Source: Christensenella sp964438705 (GTDB taxonomy: Bacteria; Bacillota; Clostridia; Christensenellales; Christensenellaceae). Taken from it: a stretch of DNA of 64,000 nt. Positions 43,691 through 52,757 of this stretch are shown piece after piece; the first letter of the stretch is position 1; every line of letters starts with the position of its first letter. Below the pieces are notes generated by a model. That model worked only from the letters and a program-made list of their open reading frames with translations, ran no database searches and had not been told where the DNA came from. The DNA lies in NCBI GenBank assembly GCA_964438705.1, contig CAYTKQ010000001.1, forward strand, positions 1 through 64,000. Reading direction: 5' to 3'. A program made the translations under genes and the position numbers.

Positions 43691-43736
43691 AATCAAAGCA
43701 TCTAAACAGAAAAGTTTAGAAACGAGATAAACTTGG

Positions 43737-43753
43737 CGAGTGGGAGTAATTAA
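43737..43753 (+). repeat. attR: duplicated guaA 3' end at the right border
   Basis: CGAGTGGGAGTAATTAA, matching attL with one mismatch. Read in the guaA frame it still gives Glu-Trp-Glu-stop. It is probably the original chromosomal guaA end displaced by the element. Confidence 0.88.
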
Positions 43754-43811
43754 TACGATTCTCTGGATGAATAAAAAACGCTTTAAGATGCTAAATAAAA
43801 TATAACAGGCA

Positions 43812-43846
43812 AAAAAATAGTTCGGATTAACACGAACTATTTTTTG
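43812..43846. terminator. Strong terminator, probably the original guaA terminator
   Basis: AAAAAATAGTTCG (43812-43824) pairs perfectly with CGAACTATTTTTT (43833-43845) around an 8-nt loop. It lies about 60 bases after attR, where the guaA terminator would have been before insertion. Confidence 0.85.
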
Positions 43847-43874
43847 TTTGTATAGCATAACGTTTGGAAATGCG

Positions 43875-43903
43875 TTGCGGCGCGGGATGCTTTTTAGTAT
43901 GAT
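43875..43903 (+). promoter_or_regulatory. Purine permease promoter
   Basis: TTGCGG (43875-43880) and TATGAT (43898-43903) are 17 bases apart. A small leader hairpin follows (TGGGT with ACCCA). No purine-riboswitch core is seen in the short leader. Confidence 0.55.
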
Positions 43904-43953
43904 ATAGCTATGGGTTTCTTGACCCAGTTATTCAAATTTATAGGAGGTATCAT

Positions 43954-45411
43954 ATGGAAAAGCTTTTTAAGCTAAAGGAACACGGCACCAAGGTTTCAAC
44001 GGAAGTGATTGCCGGACTGACGACGTTTTTTGCGATGTCCTACATCATTTTTGTGAATCCGGCGATTCTGTCGGCAACGGGAATGCCTACACAGGCCGTC
44101 TTTCTGGCGACGATCTTTGCGGCTGCGATTGGAACGCTCGTAATGGCGTTATTCGCAAACGTGCCTTACGCACAGGCGCCGGGCATGGGCCTCAACGCGT
44201 TCTTTACCTACACGGTATGCTTTGCGCTCGGGTTTACCTGGCAGCAGGCGCTTGCAATGGTATTCATCTGCGGCATCGTAAACATTATTATTACGGTGAC
44301 CAAGCTCAGAAAAGCAATCATCAAATCAATTCCTGAATCCTTGCAGCACGCGATCGGCGGCGGTATCGGCATCTTTGTCGCTTACATCGGCATTAAGAAC
44401 GCAAACCTGATCCAGTTTACATCCGATCCGGGTACGATCATGTCGATCAATGGTTCCGCGTTTGCGGCGGACGCAAGCTATACGGGCATCACCAGCGTGG
44501 TATCGAGCGGCGGAACGGTTCCGGCGCTTGCGGTATTCAATTCGCCTGCATTGATTCTGGCGATCATCGGCATTGCGCTGACGATCATTCTGCTTGTGAT
44601 GAAGGTGAAGGGCGCGATTTTGATCGGCATCCTCGCGACGACGATCATCGGCATCCCGATGGGCGTTGTGGATCTTTCCGCAATCACGCTTTCGACGGAC
44701 AGTCTGGGCAATTCTTTCCAGGAGCTCGGCACGACCTTTGGCGCGGCGTTTGGACCGGAGGGGATGCAAAGCCTGTTTGCAGATTCGTCCAAAATACTGA
44801 TGGTGATCATGACGATATTCGCGTTCAGCATATCCGATACATTTGATACGATCGGTACGTTCATCGGAACGGGCCGCCGCAGCGGGATTTTCAGCGCGGA
44901 GGACATGAAGATGATGGACGAGAGCAAAGGGTTCAAATCCAAGATGGATAAGGCGCTCTTTGCGGACGCAATCGCGACCTCGATCGGCGCGGTGATCGGT
45001 ACATCCAATACAACGACGTACGTTGAGAGCTCGGCGGGCATTGGCGCGGGTGGACGTACCGGCCTCACGAGCCTTGTGACGGCGATCGTATTCCTTGCGT
45101 GCATCTTCCTTGCGCCGGTGATGGGCGTTGTGCCCGCGCAGGCGACGGCCCCGGCACTTATCGCTGTCGGTATTATGATGATGGCGGCGTTCAAGGAAAT
45201 CAAATGGGGAGACTTTGAAGAGGCGATCCCGGCATTTTTTGCGGGTGTGTTTATGGCGCTGTGCTACAGCATTTCCTATGGTATCGCGGCGGGCTTCCTG
45301 TTCTACTGCATCGTGAAGATCGTGCGCGGCAAGGCAAAGGAGCTGCACCCGATCCTCGTTGTATCGACGATCCTGTTCGTATTGAATTTCATCGTTCTGG
45401 CAGTTATTTAA
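43954..45411 (+). CDS. NCS2-family purine (guanine/hypoxanthine) permease, AzgA-like
   Basis: A 485-residue membrane transporter with about 12-14 helices. The start is ATG 43954 after GGAGG. Family signatures are EVIAGLTTFFAMSYIIFVNP at the N-terminus, APGMGLNAFFTYTVCF, and SSAGIGAGGRTGLTSLVTA. These place it in the AzgA/PbuG/PbuO branch that imports hypoxanthine, guanine or adenine with protons. Placement between guaA and the pur operon fits purine salvage. The substrate among purines cannot be told. Confidence 0.93.
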   Translation: MEKLFKLKEHGTKVSTEVIAGLTTFFAMSYIIFVNPAILSATGMPTQAVFLATIFAAAIGTLVMALFANVPYAQAPGMGLNAFFTYTVCFALGFTWQQALAMVFICGIVNIIITVTKLRKAIIKSIPESLQHAIGGGIGIFVAYIGIKNANLIQFTSDPGTIMSINGSAFAADASYTGITSVVSSGGTVPALAVFNSPALILAIIGIALTIILLVMKVKGAILIGILATTIIGIPMGVVDLSAITLSTDSLGNSFQELGTTFGAAFGPEGMQSLFADSSKILMVIMTIFAFSISDTFDTIGTFIGTGRRSGIFSAEDMKMMDESKGFKSKMDKALFADAIATSIGAVIGTSNTTTYVESSAGIGAGGRTGLTSLVTAIVFLACIFLAPVMGVVPAQATAPALIAVGIMMMAAFKEIKWGDFEEAIPAFFAGVFMALCYSISYGIAAGFLFYCIVKIVRGKAKELHPILVVSTILFVLNFIVLAVI

Positions 45412-45420
45412 AAGAAGAGA

Positions 45421-45463
45421 AACGAATTTCAAGCCGGCGAACAGCCGGCTTGAAAATTTCGTT
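45421..45463 (+). other. Long hairpin between the permease and purE
   Basis: AACGAATTTCAAGCCGGC (45421-45438) pairs with GCCGGCTTGAAAATTTCGTT (45444-45463) around GAACA, about 18 bp with one bulge. No T-run follows. It may be a factor-dependent terminator, a processing site or an attenuator separating permease from purE; its end is only 26 bases before purE. Confidence 0.6.
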
Positions 45464-45489
45464 CCAAGTATGAAACAAGGAGACAAACA

Positions 45490-45981
45490 ATGAAAGTTGC
45501 AGTGATTATGGGGTCAAAAAGCGATCTGCCGGTGCTTCAGCCGACGATCGACACATTGAAGGATTTTGGGATCGAGGTGGATGCGCACATCATGTCCGCA
45601 CACAGGACCCCGAAGCTGGCGGCGGATTTCGCGACAAAGGCAAAGGACAACGGAATAGAGGTTATTATCGCGGCGGCGGGAAAAGCCGCGCACTTGGCCG
45701 GCGTGATCGCGGGGCACACGATTCTTCCGGTGATCGGGCTGCCCATCAAATCGTCCACCATGGACGGACTGGATTCGCTGCTTTCCACGGTGCAGATGCC
45801 GGAGGGCATCCCGGTGGCGACGGTGGCGATCAACGGCGGCAAAAACGCCGCATTATTGGCAGTGCAGATTCTTTCGCTGAAATATGACACGTTAAGCGAT
45901 TTATTATATCAATTCAAAGAGGACATGCAGCTTAAGGTTGTGGCTGCGGACGCGGAACTTAGAGAGGAGTTGGCAAAATGA
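45490..45981 (+). CDS. purE: N5-carboxyaminoimidazole ribonucleotide mutase
   Basis: A 163-residue enzyme of de novo purine synthesis rearranging N5-CAIR to CAIR (class I PurE). MGSKSDLPVLQPTIDTLKDFGIEVD and SAHRTP near the N-terminus, and AAAGKAAHLAGVIAGHT, are diagnostic. Its length is typical of the stand-alone bacterial form. It starts the pur gene run, and its stop overlaps purC by 4 nt. No purK is present in the window, so the N5-CAIR source must be encoded elsewhere or the enzyme uses AIR plus CO2. Confidence 0.96.
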   Translation: MKVAVIMGSKSDLPVLQPTIDTLKDFGIEVDAHIMSAHRTPKLAADFATKAKDNGIEVIIAAAGKAAHLAGVIAGHTILPVIGLPIKSSTMDGLDSLLSTVQMPEGIPVATVAINGGKNAALLAVQILSLKYDTLSDLLYQFKEDMQLKVVAADAELREELAK

Positions 45982-46691
45982 ACAAGACAGAGCAGCTTTA
46001 TGAGGGTAAGGCAAAAAAGGTATTTAAAACGGACGATCCGAATTATGTGATCGTGGATTATAAGGATGACGCAACGGCGTTCAACGGGCTGAAAAAAGGC
46101 ACGATCGTCGGCAAGGGCGTTGTGAACAACAAGGTTTCCAACCACATGTTCAAGATGCTGGAAAAGCATGGAATTCCGACGCATTACGTGGAAGAGCTTT
46201 CAGAGCGCGAAACGGTGGTGAAAAGCGTTTCCATTGTTCCTGTGGAGGTCATTGTGCGCAACATTGCGGCGGGCAGCCTTTCCAAGCGCCTTGGTATCCC
46301 GGAGGGGACGAAGCTGAAATCCACTGTGTTGGAGTATAGCTACAAGGACGACGAGCTGGGCGATCCGATGATCAACGATTATCACGTGTATGCGATGGAG
46401 CTCGCGACGCCGGAGGAAATGGAGAAAATTGCGGAATATTCTTTCAAAGTGAACGAAGTGATGACCGAATATCTCAAGCAGTTTGGCATCGAGCTTATTG
46501 ATTTCAAGCTGGAATACGGCCGATGCGGAAAATGCGGTGAGATCATTCTCGCGGATGAGATTTCTCCCGACACATGCCGGTTCTGGGATTCCAAGACGGG
46601 GGAAAAGCTCGACAAGGATCGTTTCCGTCAGGACCTTGGCAACGTAGAAGATGCATATCAGGAAATACTCAAGAGACTGATGGGAGAATAA
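45978..46691 (+). CDS. purC: SAICAR synthetase
   Basis: A 237-residue enzyme joining aspartate to CAIR with ATP. YEGKAKKVFKTDDPNYVIVDYKDDATAFNG at the N-terminus and VEVIVRNIAAGSLSKRLGI, FKLEYGRCGK and ADEISPDTCRFWD are family signatures. Length is normal for the bacterial type. The ATGA overlap with purE shows coupling; purF follows after 3 bases. Confidence 0.97.
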   Translation: MNKTEQLYEGKAKKVFKTDDPNYVIVDYKDDATAFNGLKKGTIVGKGVVNNKVSNHMFKMLEKHGIPTHYVEELSERETVVKSVSIVPVEVIVRNIAAGSLSKRLGIPEGTKLKSTVLEYSYKDDELGDPMINDYHVYAMELATPEEMEKIAEYSFKVNEVMTEYLKQFGIELIDFKLEYGRCGKCGEIILADEISPDTCRFWDSKTGEKLDKDRFRQDLGNVEDAYQEILKRLMGE

Positions 46692-46694
46692 TCT

Positions 46695-48158
46695 ATGCTG
46701 ATCAATCCTTTTGAGCATGACAGATATGAAAGATGGAAGCCGCAGGACGATGTGATGCCCGAGGAATGCGGTGTGTTTGGAATATTTACAGACGATCACC
46801 AATATGATCCGGCGGAGGCGACCTATCTTGGATTGTTTGCGTTACAGCACAGGGGACAGGAAAGCGCGGGCATTGCGGTAACGGATGGAAAAGGGATCAA
46901 GTATCATAAAGCGATGGGCCTGTGTTCGGAGGTGTTTAAGGACAACCTGAATAAGCTGCTGGGCGGGCACATTGGCATCGGGCATGTTCGTTATTCCACG
47001 ACGGGCGAAAGCAAGGGAGACAATGCGCAGCCGCTGGTGATGTCTTACCGCGGCGGGAAACTCGCGTTGGCGCACAACGGAAACCTCATCAACAGCACGG
47101 TATTGCGTGAAAAAATGGAGGACGAGGGTACGGTTTTCCAGACCACGATCGATACGGAGGTGATGGCAAACCTGATTGCGCGGTATTCCAAGCACGGGAT
47201 GCTTAAGGCCATCACGGCGATGATGAAGGTGGTAAAAGGGGCGTACGCGCTCGTAATCATGACGCAGGACGAGTTGATTGCGGTGCGTGATCCGCTTGGT
47301 ATTCGCCCGCTTGCGCTTGGGAAGCTCGATAATAGTTATGTCGTTTCGTCTGAGTCCTGTGCGTTTGACGCGATCGACGCGGAATTTGTGCGTGACGTGC
47401 GCCCGGGAGAGATCATCGTAATCAATAAGGATGGCTTGAAATCTTATCAGGCGCAGTCCTCTATGGATACGAATTTGTGTATTTTTGAATATGTCTATTT
47501 TGCGCGACCGGATTCCGACATCGATGGGATCAGTGTATATCGCTCGCGTGAAAACATGGGAATCAAGCTTGCACAGGCGTTTCCTGTGGACGCGGACCTC
47601 GTGAGCGACGTGCCGGATTCCGCTACGCCTGCCGCGTCGGGCTATGCCGCAGAAAGCGGGATCCCTTACGCAAAGGCGCTGTCGAAGAACCGCTATGTTG
47701 GCAGGACATTCATCCAGCCCTCGCAGGCACTGCGGGAGCGCGGCGTGAAGTTGAAGCTGAACGCAATGAAGCGAAACGTCCACGGGAAACGGTTGATTTT
47801 GATCGACGACTCCATTGTGCGAGGCACGACCAGCCGCAAAATCGTTGAAATGCTGCGGCTTGCGGGCGCGCGGGAGGTGCATATGCTAATCAGTTCGCCA
47901 CCTGTGACATGTCCGTGTTTCTTCGGCATCGATACGCCGTCGCACGATCAGCTGATCGGCTCGAAAAACTCTGTGGAGGAGATTCGCAAGATTATCGGTG
48001 CGGATTCGCTGCACTATCTTTCGATTGAGGATATGCTTAAGACGGTAGAAGGCGCGGGGTGCAACTTCTGCGTCGGGTGCTTCAACGGACAATACCCGAT
48101 CGACATGAAAAAGGCCATCAAGGAAACGGAATCGATGGACCTGATGACGATTGAATAA
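46695..48158 (+). CDS. purF: Amidophosphoribosyltransferase
   Basis: A 487-residue enzyme making phosphoribosylamine from PRPP and glutamine, the first committed purine step. The nucleophilic Cys25 in EECGVFGIF is preceded by a propeptide of about 24 residues that should be removed, as in Bacillus PurF. The PRPP loop is LILIDDSIVRGTTSRKIVEML. Cysteines for the structural [4Fe-4S] cluster of the Bacillus-type enzyme are present (CPCFFG and GCNFCVGCFNG). The start is ATG 46695 behind GGGAGAA. Confidence 0.97.
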   Translation: MLINPFEHDRYERWKPQDDVMPEECGVFGIFTDDHQYDPAEATYLGLFALQHRGQESAGIAVTDGKGIKYHKAMGLCSEVFKDNLNKLLGGHIGIGHVRYSTTGESKGDNAQPLVMSYRGGKLALAHNGNLINSTVLREKMEDEGTVFQTTIDTEVMANLIARYSKHGMLKAITAMMKVVKGAYALVIMTQDELIAVRDPLGIRPLALGKLDNSYVVSSESCAFDAIDAEFVRDVRPGEIIVINKDGLKSYQAQSSMDTNLCIFEYVYFARPDSDIDGISVYRSRENMGIKLAQAFPVDADLVSDVPDSATPAASGYAAESGIPYAKALSKNRYVGRTFIQPSQALRERGVKLKLNAMKRNVHGKRLILIDDSIVRGTTSRKIVEMLRLAGAREVHMLISSPPVTCPCFFGIDTPSHDQLIGSKNSVEEIRKIIGADSLHYLSIEDMLKTVEGAGCNFCVGCFNGQYPIDMKKAIKETESMDLMTIE

Positions 48159-48170
48159 GAGGAGACGGGA

Positions 48171-49184
48171 ATGGCGGTAACTTATAAGGATGCGGGTGTG
48201 GACGTGGAACGCGGATATGAAGCGGTCCGCCTCATGAAGGAGCATGTCAAAAAAACCTTTGACAAAAACGTGATCACAGACCTTGGAACGTTTGGCGGAA
48301 TGTATGACATTGGAAACGGGCAGGTGCTTGTTTCGGGGACGGACGGCGTTGGAACGAAGCTGAAGGCAGCGTTCGCAATGGAAAAAAATGACACGGTGGG
48401 CATCGATTGTGTGGCAATGTGCGTAAATGACGTGATTTGCCACGGCGCGCGACCATTGTTTTTTCTGGATTACATTGCCACGGGTGCGCTTGTACCCGAC
48501 GTTGCGGCGGATATTGTGAAGGGGATCGCCGAGGGCTGTATGCAGTCTGGGTGTGCGCTGATCGGCGGTGAGACTGCGGAGATGCCCGGGTTCTATCCAG
48601 ACGGGGAATATGACCTCGCTGGTTTTTGCGTGGGCATGGTGAACAAAGAGGAAATCATCAACGGTTCGACGATTACGCCGGGGGACAGGATCATTGGCCT
48701 TGGTTCGACGGGCGTGCATTCCAACGGATTTTCTCTTGTGCGCAAGCTTTACGCAATGGATGAAACGCTCAAAACCTTCTGGGTAGAGCAGGCTGACAAA
48801 ACGCTCGGAGAGCTGCTACTCGCGCCCACAAAAATTTATGTGAAATCGATCCTTTCTTTGATCGAGCAAGTGAAGGCCAAGGGGATCGCGCACATTACCG
48901 GCGGCGGATTTTATGAAAACATCCCGCGTATTTTACCCAAAACGGCGGATGCAAAAATCACCTTGGGATCGTGGGAAAGGCCATATTTGTTTGATAAGCT
49001 TGTCGCGGACGCACAGCTTTCGCAGCGCGACGCATACGGTACGTTCAACATGGGGATCGGCATGATTGTCGTGGTGAAGCCGGAGGAGGAAAGCTCGGCG
49101 CTTGCGGCACTCAAGGCTTCCGGCGAAAAGGCGTTTTCCATTGGCGAGATCGTAAGCGGAAACGGAGAAATCGAGTTATGCTGA
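48171..49184 (+). CDS. purM: Phosphoribosylformylglycinamidine cyclo-ligase (AIR synthetase)
   Basis: A 337-residue ATP-dependent enzyme closing the imidazole ring. TYKDAGVDVERGYEAV is the usual start, followed by LVSGTDGVGTKLKAAF, CVNDVICHGARPLFFLDY, GGETAEMPGFY and GLGSTGVHSNGFSLVR, all standard. The start is ATG 48171 after AGGAGA. Its stop lies 7 nt inside purN. Confidence 0.97.
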   Translation: MAVTYKDAGVDVERGYEAVRLMKEHVKKTFDKNVITDLGTFGGMYDIGNGQVLVSGTDGVGTKLKAAFAMEKNDTVGIDCVAMCVNDVICHGARPLFFLDYIATGALVPDVAADIVKGIAEGCMQSGCALIGGETAEMPGFYPDGEYDLAGFCVGMVNKEEIINGSTITPGDRIIGLGSTGVHSNGFSLVRKLYAMDETLKTFWVEQADKTLGELLLAPTKIYVKSILSLIEQVKAKGIAHITGGGFYENIPRILPKTADAKITLGSWERPYLFDKLVADAQLSQRDAYGTFNMGIGMIVVVKPEEESSALAALKASGEKAFSIGEIVSGNGEIELC

Positions 49185-49798
49185 AATTCGCGGTGCTGGC
49201 CTCCGGCGGCGGGACGGATTTCCAATCGCTGATTGACGCGGTGGCTGACGGCAGAATCAACGCCGAAATCTGCTGTTTAATTGCAAGCAGGCCGGATATT
49301 TATGCCATTGAACGCGCGAAGCAGGCCGAAATCCCCGTTGCGGTGGTGCAGAAGAAGGCCTTCGGGGACGCGGTGGCGTTTGATGAGGCAATTCTCGCAA
49401 CACTGCGAAGGCATGGGGCAGATTTTGCTGCGCTGGCGGGGTATTTGAGCATCGTTGGGAGTAAAACGATCAGCGCGTATCGAAATAAGATCATCAACAT
49501 CCATCCCGCGCTCATCCCGAGCTTTTGCGGTATGGGCATGTATGGACACCATGTGCATGAGGCGGTGATCGCCTATGGGACAAAGATTTCCGGCGCAACG
49601 GTGCATTTTGTGGATGAGGGCGCGGACACCGGCCCTATCATTATGCAGGAGGCCGTGCCCGTGCTGGAAAGCGACACACCGGATACGCTGGCGGCGCGTG
49701 TGCTGCAAATCGAGCACGTGATCTTGCCAAAGGCCGTGGGGCTGATGGCGGACGAAAAGCTGCAAGTAGAAGGAAGAATCGTTAAAATTTTAAAATAG
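49178..49798 (+). CDS. purN: Phosphoribosylglycinamide formyltransferase
   Basis: A 206-residue enzyme transferring the formyl group of 10-formyl-THF to GAR. VLASGGGTDFQSLIDAV is the phosphate loop. The catalytic block is NIHPALIPSFCGMGMYGHHVHEAV (His of NIHPALIP), with the Asp in DEGADTGPII. It relies on the folate supplied by Fhs, encoded 40 kb away in the window. It overlaps purM by 7 nt. Confidence 0.96.
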   Translation: MLKFAVLASGGGTDFQSLIDAVADGRINAEICCLIASRPDIYAIERAKQAEIPVAVVQKKAFGDAVAFDEAILATLRRHGADFAALAGYLSIVGSKTISAYRNKIINIHPALIPSFCGMGMYGHHVHEAVIAYGTKISGATVHFVDEGADTGPIIMQEAVPVLESDTPDTLAARVLQIEHVILPKAVGLMADEKLQVEGRIVKILK

Positions 49799-49813
49799 GT
49801 TGGAGGAGAGACA

Positions 49814-51355
49814 ATGGCAAAAAGAGCTTTTTTGAGCGTGTTCGACAAAAATGGAGTCGTCGAATTTGCAAAGGGACTTGAGGAGCTGGGGTTTGAAATC
49901 CTTTCCACAGGCGGAACACAGCGCGAGCTGGAGAACGCGGGCATCGCCGTGACAAACGTTTCGGACATCACGGGATTTCCGGAATGCCTCGACGGGCGCG
50001 TAAAGACGCTTCATCCCAAAATCCATGCGGGTATTCTGGCGATGCGCGATAATCCGGAGCACATGGAGCAGTTGAAAAAGCTCGGCGTTGACATGATCGA
50101 TATCGTGGCGGTCAACCTCTATCCCTTCAAGCAGACGATCATGAAGCCGGGTGTGACGCTCGAGGACGCGATCGAAAACATCGATATCGGCGGGCCGACG
50201 ATGCTGCGCGCTGCCGCGAAGAACTGGCAGGACGTGGCGTCGATTGTGGATAGCGCTGATTATGAGATTGTGCTTGCGGAGTTGAAGGACAAGGGTGCGG
50301 TGTCGCGCGAAACAAAATTCCGGCTGTGCGCGAAGGTGTTTGAGACAACGGCTGCGTACGATGCACTGATCGCTGCCTATCTGCGTCAGCAGGTCGACCC
50401 GGACGCGATCCCGGACAAATTGACGCTGACCTTTGAGAAACATCAGGATATGCGCTATGGCGAGAATCCGCATCAGAAGGCGGCGTTTTACCGTGAACCG
50501 CTCGATGTTCCCGGAAGCCTTGTGAACGCGCAGCAACTGAACGGAAAGGAGCTTTCCTTCAACAACATCAACGACGCGGCAGGCGCACTCGACTGCCTGC
50601 GTGAATTCGAAGAACCTACGGTCGTGGGCGTGAAGCACGCGAATCCGTGCGGCGTGGGCAGCGCGGAAACGATTTACGACGCCTATGTGAAGGCATATGA
50701 ATGTGATCCGGTTTCTATTTTTGGCGGTATCGTCGCGGCGAATCGCGAGATTGATGAAAAGACGGCGAGCCAGATGAGCAAAATATTTTTGGAGATCGTG
50801 ATCGCGCCCTCTTATACGAAGGAGGCGCTGGAAATTTTGTGCCAGAAAAAGAATCTGCGCGTGCTGCAGCTTCCCGATATTGCGGCGAAAATGTCCAAGA
50901 GCGCATACGATGCCAAAAAGGTGCTGGGCGGCATGCTCATTCAGGATGTGAACAGCGAGCTGTTTGACGGCGAATGGCAGGTCGTGACCAAGCGCAAGCC
51001 CACAGAGGAAGAAAAAGAGAATCTGGAGTTTGCATTCAAAGTCGTGAAATATGTAAAATCGAACGGCATCGCGATTGCAAAGGGTATGGGCACCCTTGGC
51101 ATCGGGCCGGGGCAGACCAACCGCATTTGGGCGACGGAAATGGCGCTTGAGCGGAGCGGCGAGGACGCGAAGGGCGCGGTATTGGCTTCCGACGCATTTT
51201 TCCCGTTCGACGACTGCGTGGAAGCGGCGGTAAAGGCTGGCATTACGGCGATCATACAGCCCGGCGGTTCGATCCGCGATGAGGACTCCATCAAAAAATG
51301 CGATGAAAACGGAATCGCGATGGTGTTTACGGGCATTCGGCATTTCAGACATTAA
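49814..51355 (+). CDS. purH: Bifunctional AICAR formyltransferase / IMP cyclohydrolase
   Basis: A 513-residue two-domain enzyme performing the last two steps to IMP. The N-terminal MGS-like cyclohydrolase domain includes LSVFDKNGVVEFAKGLEELGFEILSTGGT and DGRVKTLHPKIHAGIL. The formyltransferase domain carries RYGENPHQKAAFYR, VGVKHANPCGVG and the late DAFFPFDDCVEAA and RHFRH ending. The start is ATG 49814 behind GGAGGAG. Length is exactly typical. Confidence 0.97.
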   Translation: MAKRAFLSVFDKNGVVEFAKGLEELGFEILSTGGTQRELENAGIAVTNVSDITGFPECLDGRVKTLHPKIHAGILAMRDNPEHMEQLKKLGVDMIDIVAVNLYPFKQTIMKPGVTLEDAIENIDIGGPTMLRAAAKNWQDVASIVDSADYEIVLAELKDKGAVSRETKFRLCAKVFETTAAYDALIAAYLRQQVDPDAIPDKLTLTFEKHQDMRYGENPHQKAAFYREPLDVPGSLVNAQQLNGKELSFNNINDAAGALDCLREFEEPTVVGVKHANPCGVGSAETIYDAYVKAYECDPVSIFGGIVAANREIDEKTASQMSKIFLEIVIAPSYTKEALEILCQKKNLRVLQLPDIAAKMSKSAYDAKKVLGGMLIQDVNSELFDGEWQVVTKRKPTEEEKENLEFAFKVVKYVKSNGIAIAKGMGTLGIGPGQTNRIWATEMALERSGEDAKGAVLASDAFFPFDDCVEAAVKAGITAIIQPGGSIRDEDSIKKCDENGIAMVFTGIRHFRH

Positions 51356-51364
51356 GGAGCAGGC

Positions 51365-52621
51365 ATGAAAAAAGTATTGGTGGTGGGCGGCGGCGGACGC
51401 GAGCATGCGATCATTTGGAAACTAAAACAGAGCCGCGAGAATTTGGCGCTCTACTGTGCGCCAGGAAACGGCGGGATCGCTTCGCTTGCAGAGTGTGTGC
51501 CGATCAAGGCAGACGACGTGGACGGTATGGTTCGCTGGGCAAAGGAAAACAGTATGGATATGGTGTTTGTTGCGCCCGACGACCCGCTTGCGCTCGGCAT
51601 GGTGGATGCGTTGCATAAGGCGGGCATCCGAGCCTTTGGGCCGACAAAGGCCGCAGCGGAGATTGAGTGGTCGAAATCCTATTCCAAGCAGTTGATGAAA
51701 AAATATGGCATTCCCACGGCGGGATTTGAGGTATTTGACGATGCGTTGCAGGCGATCAACTTCTTAAAGACGGCAAAGTATCCGATCGTGGTGAAAGCGG
51801 ATGGGCTGGCGCTTGGAAAAGGCGTGCTGATCTGTGAAGACTTCGCGCAGGCTGAGACGGCGGTGCGCGATATCATGCTCGACCGGAAGTTCGGAACGGC
51901 GGGCGCACGTGTTGTGATCGAGGAATTCATGACCGGGCCGGAGGTCTCCGTGCTGGCGTTCTGCGATGGGAAGACAATTTTGCCGATGGTTTCCGCACAG
52001 GATCATAAACGCGCGTATGACAACGACGAGGGGCTCAATACAGGCGGCATGGGAACGTTTGCGCCGTCACCAAAGTTTACGGCGGAGATGCAGGCATATG
52101 CGCAAAAGGAGATATTTGAGAAAACGGTGGACGCGCTGAACGCAGAGGGACGAGTCTTTCAGGGTGTGATTTTCTTTGGGCTTATGCTTACCCCCGACGG
52201 TGTGAAGGTGCTGGAATACAACGCGCGGCTTGGAGATCCGGAGGCGCAGTCTGTATTTATGCTGCTCAAGAGCGATTTATATGACATCATCAACGCGGTG
52301 ATCGACGGAACGCTCGATACGGTGCAATATGACTGGAAGGATGAAAGCGCAGTGTGCGTGGTGATGGCCTCCGGAGGGTATCCGCAGAAGTATGAGAATG
52401 GCAAGCGCATCGACGGGCTTGAAGATGTGGAGGATGGCGTGGTCGTGTTTCACGCGGGGACAAAGGCGGAGAATGGAGCGATATACTCAAACGGCGGGCG
52501 CGTGCTCGGTGTGAGCGCGACGGGAAAAGACATTGAAGCTGCGCGCAAAAAGGCATATGCAAACGTTGAAAAGATCCGGTTTGAAGGGGCACATTACAGA
52601 CGTGACATTGGGATCAAATAA
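51365..52621 (+). CDS. purD: Phosphoribosylamine-glycine ligase
   Basis: A 418-residue ATP-grasp ligase making GAR. LVVGGGGREHAIIWKL opens the protein. ATP-grasp blocks are YPIVVKADGLALGKGV and EYNARLGDPEAQ, with DHKRAYDNDEGLNTGGMGTFAPSP between. The start is ATG 51365 after AAGGAG. It ends the pur run in front of a strong terminator. Absent from the cluster are purB, purL, purQ, purS and purK. Confidence 0.97.
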   Translation: MKKVLVVGGGGREHAIIWKLKQSRENLALYCAPGNGGIASLAECVPIKADDVDGMVRWAKENSMDMVFVAPDDPLALGMVDALHKAGIRAFGPTKAAAEIEWSKSYSKQLMKKYGIPTAGFEVFDDALQAINFLKTAKYPIVVKADGLALGKGVLICEDFAQAETAVRDIMLDRKFGTAGARVVIEEFMTGPEVSVLAFCDGKTILPMVSAQDHKRAYDNDEGLNTGGMGTFAPSPKFTAEMQAYAQKEIFEKTVDALNAEGRVFQGVIFFGLMLTPDGVKVLEYNARLGDPEAQSVFMLLKSDLYDIINAVIDGTLDTVQYDWKDESAVCVVMASGGYPQKYENGKRIDGLEDVEDGVVVFHAGTKAENGAIYSNGGRVLGVSATGKDIEAARKKAYANVEKIRFEGAHYRRDIGIK

Positions 52622-52633
52622 GTAAGATACACG

Positions 52634-52660
52634 AAAAAGCGGCGGAAAAGCCGCTTTTTT
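52634..52660 (+). terminator. Terminator of the pur operon
   Basis: AAAAAGCGGC (52634-52643) pairs with GCCGC-TTTTT (52650-52659), followed by further T residues. Confidence 0.9.
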
Positions 52661-52757
52661 GTATGCTTTTTTTACAAAGCAAAAAAGAATCGTGATAGAG
52701 AAGACATTAGAGATACATTAATATAAAAGCAAACAAACGAAACGAGGTCGCGTAAGA

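Larger units (their letters stand above)
31135..43753 (+). mobile_element. Integrative mobilizable element in the 3' end of guaA, carrying type I R-M and a reverse transcriptase
   Basis: About 12.6 kb bounded by a 17-bp near-perfect direct repeat of the guaA 3' end (31135-31151 and 43737-43753, one mismatch). Inside are a cI-like repressor, an excisionase-like protein, a tyrosine integrase, mobilization genes, an oriT and a MobA/L relaxase, but no conjugation (type IV secretion) genes, so transfer would need a helper. Cargo is hsdM-hsdS-hsdR and a reverse transcriptase. The purine genes on either side (guaB-guaA left; NCS2 permease and pur genes right) fit an insertion into a purine locus. 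The 3' end of guaA is a known integration hotspot for genomic islands. The reverse transcriptase gene is distinctly more AT-rich than the chromosome. Confidence 0.93.

Noticed and set aside
43468..43736. Retron msr-msd or other non-coding RNA partner of the reverse transcriptase
   Set aside because: No extended inverted repeats or msr-like structure seen; the stretch is better explained by integrase arm repeats.
43847..43953. Purine riboswitch before the permease
   Set aside because: The leader is short and lacks the three-way junction core and loop sequences; only a small hairpin is present.
44326..45486. 386-codon minus-strand frame antisense to the purine permease
   Set aside because: Arg-rich shadow of a clear NCS2 permease.
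49790..51406. 538-codon minus-strand frame antisense to purH
   Set aside because: Covers an unmistakable purH on the plus strand; composition is that of an antisense shadow.
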